Assembly: GCA_039621445.1 (NCBI GenBank)
Contig: CP154956.1
Coordinates: 96,910,406 to 96,974,405, forward strand
From: Euglena gracilis
Taxonomy: Eukaryota > Euglenida > Euglenophyceae > Euglenales
Reading direction: 5' to 3'
Length of the DNA stretch: 64,000 nucleotides
Shown: positions 21,387 to 34,505 of the stretch, one piece after another
How positions within the stretch are numbered: the stretch's first letter is position 1
How the letters are laid out: each line of letters opens with the position of its first letter
The notes under the pieces: generated by a model
Told to the model about the DNA's origin: nothing
The model's database searches: none
What the model saw: only the letters and a program-made list of their open reading frames with translations
Made by a program: the position numbers and the translations under genes

Positions 21387-22893
21387 CGTGCGTGCGTGTT
21401 GTGTTGTGTGGTGTTGTGGTGTGGTGTGTTGTGTTGTGCTGTGCTGTGCTGTGCTGTGCTGTGCTGTGCTGTGCTGTGCTGTGCTGTGCTGTGCTGTGCT
21501 GTGCTGTGCTGTGCTGTGCTGTGCTGTGCTGTGCAGGCTTCTTTTTAAGACCCCCGGGGGGGAGGGGGGTCCCCCCCACCAACCCAGGGTGGCGCGGGAC
21601 CCCCCCCCGGGGGGGGGGGGGGCGGGGGGGGGCGGGGACCCCCAAAATCGGGCCCGTTAAAGGCAATTTCCAAAAAGGTATACCCAGCGCCTCCGGCGCG
21701 GGACCCCCCCCCCGGGGGGGGGGGTCTGCTGACTTAAAAAGAAGTCTGGTGCTGTGCTGTGCTGTGTGGCAAAAAGCTCACTTTCTCAGAGAGCAGACCA
21801 GATCTGCCCCAAAAGGATCAAAAAACTCCCAACCTCAAAAAAAAAACGCCCAGAGAGTTCAATCTCCTTAAACTGGCGCCGCCTGTGCTCCACTACACTC
21901 TGCCCCTCGACCTCCACTAGTGAGCCACCAACCTGGCTGCTGGCCTCCGGTGGCTCTTCCTCTGGCTGTTCATCATCTGCATGGCAACAGGCCCTGCGAT
22001 CACTGCAACAGTATCTCACCCAACACGCACAAAATCCTCCATGATTGGTGTGCACATTTATGTGCGCACACACAACCACACGCGCACACACTCGCACACA
22101 CAAGCACACCCATGTGTCTGCAAGTCACGGAAAAAACTCATCCTGAACAAAGAAGAACATCAATTCGCCCAAAAAACTTTCTCTGCGGGGTTGGGGTGGT
22201 AGATAGTAGTTGGCAGCGCCTGGCCACTCCTCTGTCTCTGGGGCAGGATCCGCCTCCTGCCCCTCCCCCTCCCCCTCTCCCTCCCTCAGTTCCTCCTCCT
22301 CCTCCTCCCCCTCCTCGGCCGGGTCCAGCTGGTCCCCGACCACCAGCTCCGCCTCGGGGGCTCCAGCAGAGCTGGCGGCCTCGGACTCCCCAGGCAGGGC
22401 AGCTGGCTGCGTTGGCACAGCCGGTGTGCCTGCACAAGGCCGGGCAGCGGAGTCGGGTCCTGGTGCGACCAGGTTTGGCTTTTGGCTCCTCTTGGATTCT
22501 TGGCTGCACACACCTGCCAGGTTAATGGGGATCGTGTGCGGCTCTGCAAACTGCTGGCTGGCTGTGTGTGAAAGCCTGGTGGAGGGGCGATCCCCCCCCT
22601 TCCCAAGAAATTCCTTCGGCGCCGAAGGAAATTTTTGGAAGAAGAATCGGCACCCCTGGACCTGGAGTGAATCGGCCCCTGGAGTGGAAAGATGGTGGGG
22701 GGGGGGGGGGTCGGACACCCCACCATGGGCAGATCCGAGGAGAAGCCTCTGCCGTGGCCCACCAGCCCGCCCTGGCCACATCGGCGTCCCCCTCAGGGGA
22801 CTCCTCTGCGGGTGGCCCGTCGGCGGCCTCGGGAGCCGCCGGCCCCTCCGCGGTCAGCCCCAGGCTGGTCCACCTGCTGGACCTACCTGCCTG
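19418..22893 (-). CDS. Large protein, minus-strand exon set, helical-repeat-like
   Basis: Exon islands in transcript order: about 22893-22750 (LGLTAEGPAAPEAADGPPAE), 22500-22190 (very acidic, EEGEEEEEELREGEGEGEGQ), 21985-21855 (GGSLVEVEGQSVVEHRRRQF), 21250-21100 (AKELLRRGMRVIDLIANHLE), 20695-20590 (GLNSAAGAGEGLVRAIACRL), 20390-20150 (VVFLGAFGWIASAKWVSQMS), 19655-19540 (MAEGFIDDAATRLFLEGRFG) and 19490-19418, ending at TAG as ...TTPKAESAKA. The middle exons look like alpha-helical (ARM/HEAT-type) repeats after an acidic disordered N-terminal half. That is inference from sequence character. It may be more than one gene. A MITE (21534-21748) and microsatellites sit between exons. Confidence 0.5.
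20150..20390 (-). CDS. Best-supported exon of the 19.4-22.9 kb gene
   Basis: About 80 codons without a stop: DITPEVVFLGAFGWIASAKW, then SQMSQQLYSRDEATGDVPLA and an Asp/Glu/Ser-rich tail. Balanced composition, no repeats. Listed separately because it is the longest complex exon of the set. Confidence 0.6.
21100..21250 (-). CDS. Helical exon of the 19.4-22.9 kb gene
   Basis: Frame reads TLRMIFDQMESSEGTSTAKE then LLRRGMRVIDLIANHLEVNL. Amphipathic helices with no low-complexity sequence. Confidence 0.6.
21264..21383. repeat. (TG)n microsatellite
   Basis: Long TG run with a short CGCGCG patch at the right. Confidence 0.98.
21431..21533. repeat. (GTGCT)n pentanucleotide microsatellite
   Basis: About 20 GTGCT units. 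A MITE is inserted at 21534 and the repeat resumes after it at 21749. Confidence 0.97.
21534..21748. mobile_element. hAT-like MITE, copy 2, inside microsatellite
   Basis: Ends CAGGCTTCTTTTTAAGAC and TTAAAAAGAAGTCTG, with 8-bp flanking GTGCTGTG on both sides (also a unit of the host repeat, so less decisive). The inside is homologous to copy 1. Confidence 0.85.
22190..22500 (-). CDS. Acidic exon of the 19.4-22.9 kb gene
   Basis: About 100 codons open: KPNLVAPGPDSAARPCAGTP, an Ala/Glu/Pro stretch, then a run of 20 mostly Glu/Gly residues and ETEEWPGAANYYL. Typical of a disordered region. Confidence 0.55.
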
Positions 22894-23524
22894 CCCACCT
22901 ACCACCCCGGGAAACTGGAAAAAAAAAACTTCTCGTCCCAGCACAGTCGATGAAAAGTTCGTTGGAAAGATGGACAAAAAATGGCCACATTTTTGGCAAA
23001 AATGGGTCGACTTCAGGGGGGAAAAAAGTGTCTGGCATCCTTGAACCATCGCCCATCCACCCAAAACGTCAAAAAATGCGTTTTTCGACTTTTTGATTTT
23101 TGCCCCCGTTCGATCCCCGGATCGGCTGTTGGCCGTCCCTTAGGTCTAAGGCAGTCCTTAACGGGCGGTGCTTAAGAAAAAAAAATCCCGTTCCTTATGG
23201 ACCGCCCTGTGGGTAGGAGACAGGTCCCTACAAGGACAGCACAGGAAAGTTTGTCAGGGTTAGAGGAAAAAGGTGACATACCCGCCGACCGGCAATATTT
23301 TTTTCAACTCAGAAAATCAAACAAAAGGTTTCTATGAGGACAGGTTAGCGGGGACATTCAACTCGGAAAATTGGTGCATCCACGAGAAGGGGAAGGATCC
23401 AGTAACCCAACAGAATGGGGTGGGCATGAATTCTAAGATCCCCGTTCATCCCTGGGGTTTGAGGAGAGCCTCTTCTGTGTGGGATGGCGCGAACCGGGTT
23501 AGAATTCGGCCAAGCGTTTGTGGG

Positions 23525-23640
23525 CACGGGCCAAGATTAAAGCTTCCCTTTGAAAAAGACTGCCACAGTCCTCAGGGAGTGGGCGCCCGCCCCCTTCAGC
23601 TGTTGTTCGGCTGAAGCAAGTCCGAGTTTCGGCAGCTCCA
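23525..23640 (-). CDS. Possible C-terminal exon
   Basis: Frame reads ELPKLGLASAEQQLKGAGAH then SLRTVAVFFKGKL and TAA. Could be the last exon of a gene whose upstream exons are at 24-27 kb. Confidence 0.4.
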
Positions 23641-24069
23641 CTCACTTTGCCGGGGGTAGGCAGACAACCTGGTGGTGCCTTTGCCCGACCCACCCAGAAG
23701 ACAGCCAGCCACCACAGGGGGCAGCCTGCACCCAACGTCAGCCGGGCGTGACATCAGGAGCCAGCTGTGCAGACTGTGTCGCGGGAGGAATGGCTATCAT
23801 GGAGGAAGGCAAGTCTCGCCTCCGACCTGCTTCCACACGTCCCCCCCCCAGGTTGGCAGGGTGTGTAACGGATACTCCTCTGAGAAACACTGAACTCTTG
23901 GTTGTTGCTCGAAGGTTGGCCATTGATGGGCATATTTTGGGGTGATGCTTCTGAATTATGCTCCATCCAACACATCCACTGGAATCCCCCTCCGTTGTGA
24001 ATTAATTCAGGGGAGTTCTCGGGGCTGGCCTCAAAGCTGCCAGAATGTGGAAAGTGGGCTCCTGTGCGA

Positions 24070-24225
24070 AAGATCCACATCCGCCTCTTTTGCAAAAATT
24101 ACTGCTGAAGCCCCGGCGTCGCTGTGGACAGTGTCGGAGGGGGCGTCCGCTGCACTGGACCCCTCGTGGCCGACGTCAATGGCAGGCCTGGCAACAAGGC
24201 CTGAACGGCTCATGAAGGCGGTTTT
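24070..24225 (-). CDS. Putative exon
   Basis: Frame reads TAFMSRSGLVARPAIDVGHE then GSSAADAPSDTVHSDAGASA and VIFAKEADVD. Complex and stop-free; function unknown. Same strand as the islands before and after. Confidence 0.5.
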
Positions 24226-25149
24226 GCACCTCCTATTGGAAATGGCATGCAGGCATGGATGCATAGCACACACTATGCATACACACTATGAAGACAGGTC
24301 AACAGGCAAGACTGTGCAGTTTCCTATGGTTAGCCAATACTCAAGGGATCAATACTATGTCCAAAAACTGCAAAAAGTAATGAGTATTGAAATGTAAAAA
24401 AAAGAAACACTTCCATAAAAACGCAGGGAAAATAAAAGAGGACAATAAAATTTAAAAGGGCAAAAAAAAACTGTTCACTCGAGTGCGCGTGTGATCAGTC
24501 CACGGTGCAATTGAGCGTGCATAGTGTGAGCTGTAGATATGCAGAATCAAAAGGTCCAAATCGTCCAAAGCAAAAGCCATGGGTTAGAGAAGCATGCGCG
24601 GGCTGAGCACGGGTGGCCAGCCCTGGTCGTCTGCCCCAGCCATCCCATCCAAGTTCAGAGGGGCACACACCAATGGCACAAAATGAACCCCCAGATCAAC
24701 GTTTGGGTGGGATCAAAATCAAGGCAAGAGAAATCTGTTCTGGAAAAAAAAAAAGTACAACGCCAAAAACTGAAGTGGAGGAGGACTGTCTTTGCCGGAC
24801 CGGTTCGCCAAAAAAAAAGCCAAAACAATGCAACACAGTGAAAAACTCGAAGGATTGCATGATGTGCAGTGAATTCAGGGAACAATTCAAAGGACTTCAA
24901 TGAGATTTCCAGAAAATACCAACACTGCCAAGAACCAGGGATGTTCAGGAAAAGTTGACAACCCCTGAAAGGTGTTTGCCAGTTGCCTACTGGATGAAAA
25001 GCCAACATTGGGGTATTAGCTGCCAATTTCCAGCTTAATTATCTTGCTTGTACTGGAGGGTACATCGTTTCGGAGACTTTGGGATTCAAATTCAACAGCT
25101 CACGAACATTCGGCATCAGGATGCCTACCAGTTGCGGGAACCCCTGAGC

Positions 25150-25345
25150 ACCTCACTGGGAGGCTCTGAGCCACGTTTGTCCTGTGCCGCGGAATCTGGC
25201 TGCCCCGCAATGGTCACATTTGCGTCGTGGAGGGACGACGGCGGGGGGAGCTGGACGGTGGATGGAGCTGGGGTATGTTCAGCAGCGGCGACTGGGCCGG
25301 GAGGTGTGGTGGCATCGGTGGCGCTTTCATGGCCTTTCATGTCGT
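25150..25345 (-). CDS. Putative exon, Pro/Ala/Ser-rich
   Basis: Frame reads KGHESATDATTPPGPVAAAE, then TPAPSTVQLPPPSSLHDANV and TIAGQPDSAAQDKRGSEPPS. Looks like a disordered region. No recognised motif. Confidence 0.45.
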
Positions 25346-25929
25346 GCGGTCAACTGGTGGGTGGGTGGGTGGGGTGGGCGGAGTGTGGGTGTGGATGTAC
25401 ATGTGTGCGTGTTTGTGTGTGTTACAATGGATGCTTCTATTTGCATTCTGTTAGCTGTTCATACGGATCGTTGTCCCTCCCAAAGAAGAAGGTTTGGGTG
25501 TGAAAATTCCAGGTCTGACTTGGAGGAGTAATTGTTGGGGGGGGGGGCTTGGCTGAGAATTGGCAGGGCCTTATTCTATTGGAGGAGGGTCTGATTTTGG
25601 AGGTGGGGGGTTGATGTTTTGGGGTTCACCAGATATTCCAGTTTCAACTGAAGACCAAAATTTATCTACTTCCGCGTTGCTCCTTTGGCGTATGAAAAGT
25701 TGGAGCCCTGCGTCGTTGTATGCATTCCTCTTCATCAGTGGTTAACCAAGCTCGTGTACTCATGAAGGCCATATCGGACCTGTTTGCAATGTTGAGCATT
25801 ACCTGACACAACGCCAGTCAAGTATGTATCGTGCTTTTGTGCGGGTGGATGTGTGCATGTGAGCATTGCACATGACTGTACCGGTTCGCCACGCAAAGCC
25901 ACACTCGTTCGCCATACTTCACGAGGCAT

Positions 25930-26090
25930 TCATGACTGAGTGTGACACCCATGTGGCCTCCGGCGCCTTGCCGAGAGGCCCTGCCCAGCGCGAGGAAGCG
26001 AACTCCGACGGGAGGAGGCAAGGGACGAGGCCTGCTGCGACAGGGCCCTGCGGACACCGCGCAAAGGGGGAAGGAGGCGGATCGAGTCAT
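25930..26090 (-). CDS. GC-rich putative exon, frame uncertain
   Basis: All minus frames are open. The Ser/Arg-rich frame (ALSQQASSLASSRRSSLPRA) starts after a GTCCGCAG that could be an acceptor. Confidence 0.3.
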
Positions 26091-27039
26091 GCAATGTTGA
26101 CCAACCCCCTGGGCGGAAGGGGCTCGCTTCCACTGTTCAAAAACCAGTCAGTCCATTTTTGTGGAAAACAGGGGAAACCAGTCGCCCACCACCCGGGGAG
26201 GGGCGGGTGGGCCACGTCTGAATCCAGGGGAGGGGGGGTGCTAAGTGATTGCCTCCCCCATGTCGAATCACAAATATGGGAAAGATGGCAGGGTGGACAA
26301 ATTGGGATTGACTGGAACTGTGGAAATTTTTTTGACACTTCGTCCTAAAGAAGGAAATTGTCTTATCAAGTTTGGGGTCCACAGCTTGCAACTCCTCACA
26401 AAACCAGTGCTTCCGTGCCCAACTCCGGAAAGCAATGCCAGATGCCCCATGTCTAGATGTTAGCCCACCGGTAAACCTTAATGCTGGCGAGACGGGGGAG
26501 GGGGGGCATAAATAAAAGGGAAAAAATCGGGGTTTTCCGGGACGAACCACCAGGGGTCAGTTGTTGAGGACCAACATTTAAACACACAGACCCGGATTTT
26601 TGGTAGTGCTGAGCTCTTGTATACTCGCATTGCTGTTTAACCCTGCAAAAAAAAAATAGAACCATACGGCGTGTTGATTTTGAAAACACACAATTAAAGG
26701 GGAAATATGATGCAAAGAATTATATGAATTAACTATAAAAAGAATGCAATGAATAATAAATCAGTTAAGAAATGATGAAAAATAGATAAAACATCGGACA
26801 CCATGCAAGAAGCCCTATGCAAACACAAAGTGGGAGGGGACTTTGTGAAGGGTTCTTTTGGTCTTTTGGTCAATTTTGACTGAGAAAGCTTGCCAAAATG
26901 ATAAACCCCGAAGGAAGAAACCCCACCCCTTGATGCCAAGGCTTCGAGGATCCAATTAATGAACTGGAAAACTCATTGTTTGGGGCTGTATTGAACGTAA
27001 TTATGCACACAGCATTTAAAAACTGTGCAAAATAATATC

Positions 27040-27265
27040 CTGAAAAACGTCTTCTTTTCCCAAGGGTGGAGGAATTTGCAGGTGAACAGAGGTTGTGGGG
27101 AGCATACTGGGCATCTCTGGAGAGTGATGGTGTGTGGGAGGAGGCAGGGGAGGTTGTTGGTGGTGGTTCAGGAGGCGCGTTTGCGACGACTGCGCTGGGA
27201 GCAGAGGTGTGAAGTGAGAAGACCCATGGAATCGAACCAGTATCAACGTCAGTTAGAGGACCCAT
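27040..27265 (-). CDS. Putative exon, Pro/Ser-rich
   Basis: Frame reads SAPSAVVANAPPEPPPTTSP then SSHTPSLSRDAQYAPHNLCS and ANSSTLGKRRR. Its plus-strand complement at about 27220-27235 reads GGAATCGAACC, tRNA T-loop-like, but no cloverleaf forms. Confidence 0.4.
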
Positions 27266-27504
27266 TATGACACAAATCCTGAGATAACCTAAATTTTGCA
27301 TTTGGCAGCTTTTTTGTGATCCAGAAGTGATTTGGCATACCACGCCCCCCATCTTGTCCCATAGCCAGGCCCACTACAGCCCAGGTATGGAACAAGATCA
27401 GGGGGGGCATGGTACCTGAGGTTCTAACTTCGGGTTCTCACATTGGAAACCCAACGGTGCATTTGGGGGGATACACAGGACCTATCTACATATATATGTA
27501 CAGA

Positions 27505-29372
<1,868 letters not shown>

Positions 29373-29800
29373 GATTTTTAATTTTGTATTTTTTCATTTC
29401 ACATTTTTTGTTTCGTCATATTTTTTTTGAAAATGCAACGTTCCTGCTCGCTCAACACACCCATCTGCATGCCTGCACACAACTTTTAAACACAGACAGT
29501 GAGGGACTTCAGACAGACTGTGCCCGGGACGTAAGGGAACAGATGCCAGGTCCCCCCTGGGGATCAACGCGCTGCAGTGGCACCGGATGCAACAAGTCCC
29601 CTGTCCCCTCTGGCCGGGGTCCAGCCCTGGGGCATGCCGTGGGGATGGGGTGTGGGCAGGGCTCTGCAGGGAGGCCTGGGGGGAGGTCGACGCCCATCCC
29701 CACCCCCCCACCCCGGATGTGGGGAGTGTTACCCACCAGGACAGGGGGGGGGGGGGCACTCCGCTCACCTCATTATGGGGTTTGCTGGGGGCCCGTTCAG

Positions 29801-29946
29801 CCCTGGGTGCGGGACCGGGAGGCGGTGCGGCTGCCGGCGCTGCCGCTGCGGCCGCCCGGCGAGCGGCTGCGGGCCGTCGGCGACCGCGTGCGGGACAGCG
29901 AGCTGCCCCGTGACGGCGGGGAGCGCGAGCGGCGCGCGGCCCATGT
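29801..29946 (+). CDS. Putative plus-strand exon, Arg/Glu/Pro-rich
   Basis: GC island preceded by TTCAG and followed by CATGTGAGC, so a GT-AG exon is possible. The frame reads PWVRDREAVRLPALPLRPPG then ERLRAVGDRVRDSELPRDGG. Function unknown. The minus strand gives only an RS-type shadow. Confidence 0.45.
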
Positions 29947-30139
29947 GAGCGACCCGCGGCAGAGGGTTTCTTGGCAGTGGTTTGTTGTCGGTTGGTGTGG
30001 GCTCTTACACTGCCACCCCCTTCGTTCCTGGTGGGCGAATATTGCGTGTACTGGCAGTAGGCTTTGGCATAAGGACCCCAGGGGGTCCACCAGCAATCCA
30101 TTTCACTGGCCACTGGAAAAAAGCCACCAGCTGGACACC

Positions 30140-30320
30140 TCCGTAACATATACATATATACATTACATATATATATATATAATACATATATATTGATGTA
30201 TATATACATATATAGTGTGTATGTAGAAACATAATATATATATATATCTATATATATATATCATATATATAATATTATATTATTATATTATTATATATTA
30301 CAATATATATATAATCTATG
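30140..30320. repeat. (TA)n-rich low-complexity DNA
   Basis: TATATA/CATATA repeats with almost no G or C. Confidence 0.95.
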
Positions 30321-31353
30321 TACAGTGGGGGGGGAGTGTCGAGGTCCTCCCAACTGGAATTAAAAAAAGGTTCTTCTGGTGCTGCTCGCCAAGGTGGCAA
30401 TGGGACTTTCAATATATTTTCTGTCTGATTCTGTTCAAAAAAAATCGAAAAAAAATGCCAGAAATGGGCCTTTTTGGCAGGTGTTGGGGGTCAAAGAGCT
30501 TCGCGCTGGTCTCTGGGAAAAATTACACTGGCTGGCCCAGCTAGCGGACCCCCCCCCCCGGTCCACTAGGATTTCTGCCTGTCAAATTTGGACTAGCCTG
30601 AAGTCGAGCCCCCCGGGAATGGGTATTGCGACCACTTAATGAGAGGCTTGACAGGCAGCCCTAAAGGTTTTCAAAGAAAAACATTGTTCGAGGAGATTAT
30701 GGAGATAGGGGGAAATCGTACAAACTGCACGCCTGTCCCAACAAGAGTAAACTCCATGATACTGAATTTGGCCAATCACAAGGGGGAGGGGGGTCTCGCA
30801 GTGCTCTGGAGTGTTTGGGAAGGCAGGCACTACCCCCTCCCCGGGGTGGGGTCGGCCTCGCCTTCAAATTCAGCCTGTATGGACCCCCCCCCCCTGCACA
30901 AAGAGTGTATGGACAGAAATTTCAGGCAGGACCGCTTCCTGAAGAAGAGGTGAGGAATGGGGATTGACAGTGGGTGGGTCCAGCCATATTGTGCGGGGCC
31001 CTAAACTTCCTGGCTCTTTTGGCTTCTTCCAAAAAAAAAACCACAAAAAATCCGGGGAGTAAGCGTCGGCAAAACCATTGCGGAGCAGGGGGCTTCGTGT
31101 CAAGACAGCGAGGGAAGTTTTTAAGACCTGGGGACCCCCCCCCACCCAGGGGTACCTGGGGGGCAGGGGGGTCAATTTGGGGGTGAAAAAAAGACTTCGT
31201 TTCGCGCCAAAAAAAAAAACAAAAGCCAAAAAAAAACTGCTCAAACCCTGCCTCTGGCGGGGGACCCAGAAGGCCTTGGGCACCCCTGGGGGTCCCGAGG
31301 GTCGAACGTTCAAAAAAAATCCTCCAGACAACCCCCTCAGCACCATCACGTCA

Positions 31354-31490
31354 GATGAGCACCATCCGGGAAGAACGGGATGCGGGCGAAGGAGACCGCC
31401 GGGGCGAGCGGCGAGGCGAGGCGGTGGCGGCGGCGGCGAGAGGTGGTCGGCGCTGGCCGCACCGGCAGGGCGTGCGGGGGGGGGGGGGGG
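31354..31490 (+). CDS. GC-rich putative exon, low support
   Basis: ATG-led frame MSTIREERDAGEGDRRGERR continues as an Ala/Gly/Arg stretch. Other frames are also open, so strand and frame are uncertain. Confidence 0.25.
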
Positions 31491-31842
31491 TGAGTCCGGG
31501 CGGCTTCCAGGGAAGACGTCTCTTTCCCATTTGGTATCCCCCCCTGGCCATTGGCCCAGGCTATGAAGGTCTCAACAGCCTGGGGGCCAACTTTCGGGGG
31601 GGGATTGAGTCCAAGCCTGCGGGGGGGGGGGGCAATGAGCCGGAGGTAGGTCTATGATTTTCAATTTGTGTAAAGCCCCCAATGAAGCCCTCTATTATTT
31701 GGGCACTCACGGAGTTTTCTGCAAAAACACATTGATGCCGAACAATGATTCCAAATATTGCGATACCTCCGATGAGCTTGAAAAACCTTACCTCTGAAAA
31801 AAAAAGATGAAAACAGGTTTTCTGGAGTGCCTTGAAGTCATC

Positions 31843-32010
31843 TTAGTCCCTCTTCTTTCTCACCTCAATTTTAAGTTGCTGTAATGTCGGTCTGTCATCG
31901 AATGCAGGAAATAAAAGGCAGAAGTGATGGAAATATATGGTGGTATCATGCACAACAGCTGAAAATATGCAAAATAACCCCCAAAGAAGAATACCCAAAA
32001 ACAATAAACA
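31843..32010 (-). CDS. Putative C-terminal exon with hydrophobic segments
   Basis: Frame reads GCLLFLGILLWGLFCIFSAV, VHDTTIYFHHFCLLFPAF, then DDRPTLQQLKIEVRKKRD and TAA. One or two membrane segments followed by a charged tail. No family recognised. Confidence 0.3.
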   Translation of the reverse strand, partial: CLLFLGILLWGLFCIFSAVVHDTTIYFHHFCLLFPAFDDRPTLQQLKIEVRKKRD

Positions 32011-32045
32011 CCCAGGACTAACTTTGGCTGCCAAAATAATCCCCC

Positions 32046-32225
32046 CGGCGCTTGGCCCGGGCCATGATTGAAGGAAAGGCCAGAGGAGCAAACTTTTTGG
32101 GGGGGGGGGCACGTTTGCATGTTAAGAATTTTGGCAACCTTGTACAAAATTGTCGAAGGTCAATTTAGGGGGGCCAAGTTTGCATGTAAGGAGGAGGAGG
32201 GAAGCGCCCAGGGGGGGGAACCTCC
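32046..32225 (+). mobile_element. MITE-like repeat, copy 1 (GCGCTTGGCCC ends)
   Basis: Starts CCCCCCGGCGCTTGGCCCGG, carries GCACGTTTGCATGTTAAGAA and ends near AAGCGCCCAGGGG. Direct repeat of 33073-33270 about 1 kb downstream. Confidence 0.8.
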
Positions 32226-32499
32226 TCCCGCCACAGCTTTGAACAAAAAAAAACAAAGGGAAAACAAGCAAAAACGTCGCAACGATCACAAAATAGAATA
32301 AATCAGTGGAGAAAATTTGTCAAAGAGAGTGTCCTTGGGAAAAAAGTAAACGGCCAAAAAAAAAGAAAACAAAGAATTTTAAGCCTAGTGAGGTGCCGGT
32401 GAGGAAAGGCGAGGAAAAGGTTGCCCAAATAACCCCCCCCCCCCCGCCAAACAATACCCTCCAGACCCTGAACTGGACCCAGACCCAGGCACCCCCACC

Positions 32500-32930
32500 A
32501 GCCCTGGCCATCGCTGTCGAACTCGTCCTCGTACTCCTGGTACTCCTCCTCCGAGGCCGAGGCCTCCGACGCCGGCATGGCCCGCCCAGGCACGGATCCT
32601 CGGCGGCATCGACCCCCGCCCTGACCAACCCCCCCCATATTGATCGTTGTCTTCACCGAACTTCCAAAAGCACATCGAAAATGCAGTCCCAAGCAGCATC
32701 CCAGCCTGGAATTGACCCGGTCACCCTCACAGGGGAGGCATGTCGGGGGCGCCCATCTCAGCGGATGGCAGAGGAGCTGCCGGGACAGGCAGCTGGCTCA
32801 TCGGCCTGCAAGGCACTGCAGAGAGAGAGGGAGACGGAGGGGATGGGGACGGGGTCGGAGCCCTCTGGATGATGACGGCGCAATTCTCCGCCCCGAGTCC
32901 CCGGTTGCAGGCGGCAGGTTGGGGGTGGCC
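32500..32930 (-). CDS. Two putative exons, acidic protein
   Basis: Upstream island about 32930-32745 (GLGAENCAVIIQRAPTPSPS, then a Ser/Pro stretch and LPSAEMGAPDM) and downstream island about 32590-32500 (MPASEASASEEEYQEYEDEF, then DSDGQ). Both read on the minus strand and lie between two direct copies of a MITE. The acidic tail resembles many disordered termini and is not diagnostic. Confidence 0.45.
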
Positions 32931-33072
32931 AGCCACCTCCTTTGGTCACAGGCTGCAGGCATGGGGGGCATGGGGCAATGCGCACGCCACCGGCTATCCC
33001 TTTGGGCAAGGTGTGGACATCATGCAAAAGCGGCCTCGGGGGTATGTTGAACGGGGCAGATGGTGCCGATAC

Positions 33073-33270
33073 CCCCCCCCCCGGGCGCTTGGCCCGGGCC
33101 ATGATTGAAGGTAAGGCCAGGGGGCCAACCTTAGGGGGGCCAAGTTTGCATGTTAAGAATTTTGGCGGCCATGTACAAAAGGCCTAAGGCCAACTTTAGG
33201 GGGGCCAAGTTTGCATGTAAGCAGGAGGGGGGCCAAGCGCCTAGGGGGGGCCAAGCGCCCGGGGGGGGGG
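33073..33270 (+). mobile_element. MITE-like repeat, copy 2
   Basis: Ends CCCGGGCGCTTGGCCC and GGGCCAAGCGCCCGGG form terminal inverted repeats with poly-C/poly-G outside. The inside matches copy 1 at 32046. Its right end is 10-15 bp from the element at 33285. Confidence 0.85.
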
Positions 33271-33687
33271 GGGAGGTACTCAGTCTTAGGCGGCGCGAAT
33301 TGCCCATCCGATTTTTGCGTTTTTTTGGCGTTTTTTTGGCTGTTTTAAAAACACCTAAAAGGGCAAAAAGATTTGAGCTGAGAGGGGTGCGTGGCGGCTT
33401 TGGGCCAAAATTTAACAGAAGCGGTTTTGCGCGGTATTCCGCTTAGCCGATTTCCGATTGTGTGTGAGTTGTGTGATTTGGGAGTGTACTAGAACTGTTT
33501 GAAATGGCTGGAAAAACACCGACTTCGAACAGGTGTGACATGGGGCTGTGTGTCCATGGTTTATGTTAATAACAGTATTTGAGAGACGAGTGAACAATAC
33601 AAGTGTGTGCGGATAACCGCGTAAAACGAAAGAAGAGGTGACAGATAACGGAGTTAAACGTTTGGGCGGTAATCCGCGCACAATGCA

Positions 33688-33717
33688 CTTGTACGCGGAT
33701 AACCGCGTACAAGTGCA
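33688..33717. promoter_or_regulatory. Long perfect palindrome in the 33.3-kb element
   Basis: CACTTGTACGCGG and CCGCGTACAAGTG flank ATAA. It is the longest form of the element's repeated motif, a likely protein-binding site. Confidence 0.6.
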
Positions 33718-33894
33718 AACAAAGCATGGTGCGCGGATTACCGCGTACAATGACACAAACAGTTGATGACTGGTGGGAGGGAATCCGCCTGGTATGTGTG
33801 TATACGTGTTGAGTGTAAGGCGACTGGGTGTAAGCGGGAATCCGTGTGGCCGGGTTAAGGGTGAGCAGAAAAAGCAAAGCATTTGTGGACGATG

Positions 33895-34430
33895 GGATGG
33901 GGGGGGAGATGGAAACCACCCTAGAAATGAAGTCTGCTGGTTTGTTGGCAAAGTTTTGCAACCCTACTTATGACACCAGTCACAGGCGTGAATCTTTGCG
34001 GAGGACACGAACGACAGACTTTGTTGCCAGGTCGCCAGGCAGTTTGCAACTGAACGGCGTCTGGCGTGTTGTGGTGAGTTTGAGGGGTGGAGGTTTATGG
34101 AAACCAGGGAGAGGACATTGAACCAGCAGGGGTTGACCAACCGAGGAGAGACGGCCAGCCCTTAAACTTGGGCACTCAGAGCAGGGGTGGTTTCCAAAAG
34201 GACCGGAGACACTTGTGTCGAGAGTGGTTAGATGGATGGAAGCCAAATGCACCGGGTCAAACATCGACCCGGCGTTGGTTGAGAACGACCGCCTTCTGGT
34301 TTACCCCCCCTCCCACACGGCTTTTGACTGGTGGAGACCACCGTTGCCTCCTCCGGAGGCATGTTGCCGACCCCAAAGGAAGAAGACCCAGAAAAAAAAG
34401 AGGTGGTTTGGGCATTCTGCATGAAATTCA
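33895..34430 (+). CDS. Element-encoded ORF, plus strand, probably two exons
   Basis: First part from ATG 33909 (or 33895): METTLEMKSAGLLAKFCNPT then SHRRESLRRTRTTDFVARSP up to a GTGAGT at 34074. Second part about 34194-34424: KGPETLVSRVVRWMEAKCTG, NIDPALVENDRLLVYPPSHT, then a basic tail KKTQKKKRW and TGA. The exact join is unresolved. It sits between the two subterminal repeat clusters, the expected place for the element's own gene. No transposase signature recognised. Confidence 0.45.
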
Positions 34431-34505
34431 GCAAAAACTGCAGCTTTTCAAAGGAAAAATGCTGTAACACTGTTTCAAAAAACAATTGAAAAGGCCTTGA
34501 TTTTC

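Noticed and set aside
27190-27260. tRNA on the minus strand (GGTTCGATTCC)
   Set aside because: T stem has only three pairs and no acceptor or anticodon arm can be formed.
31354-31490. N-terminal exon of an Arg/Glu-rich splicing factor
   Set aside because: GC bias alone produces Arg/Gly/Ala in several frames; only kept as a weak exon call.
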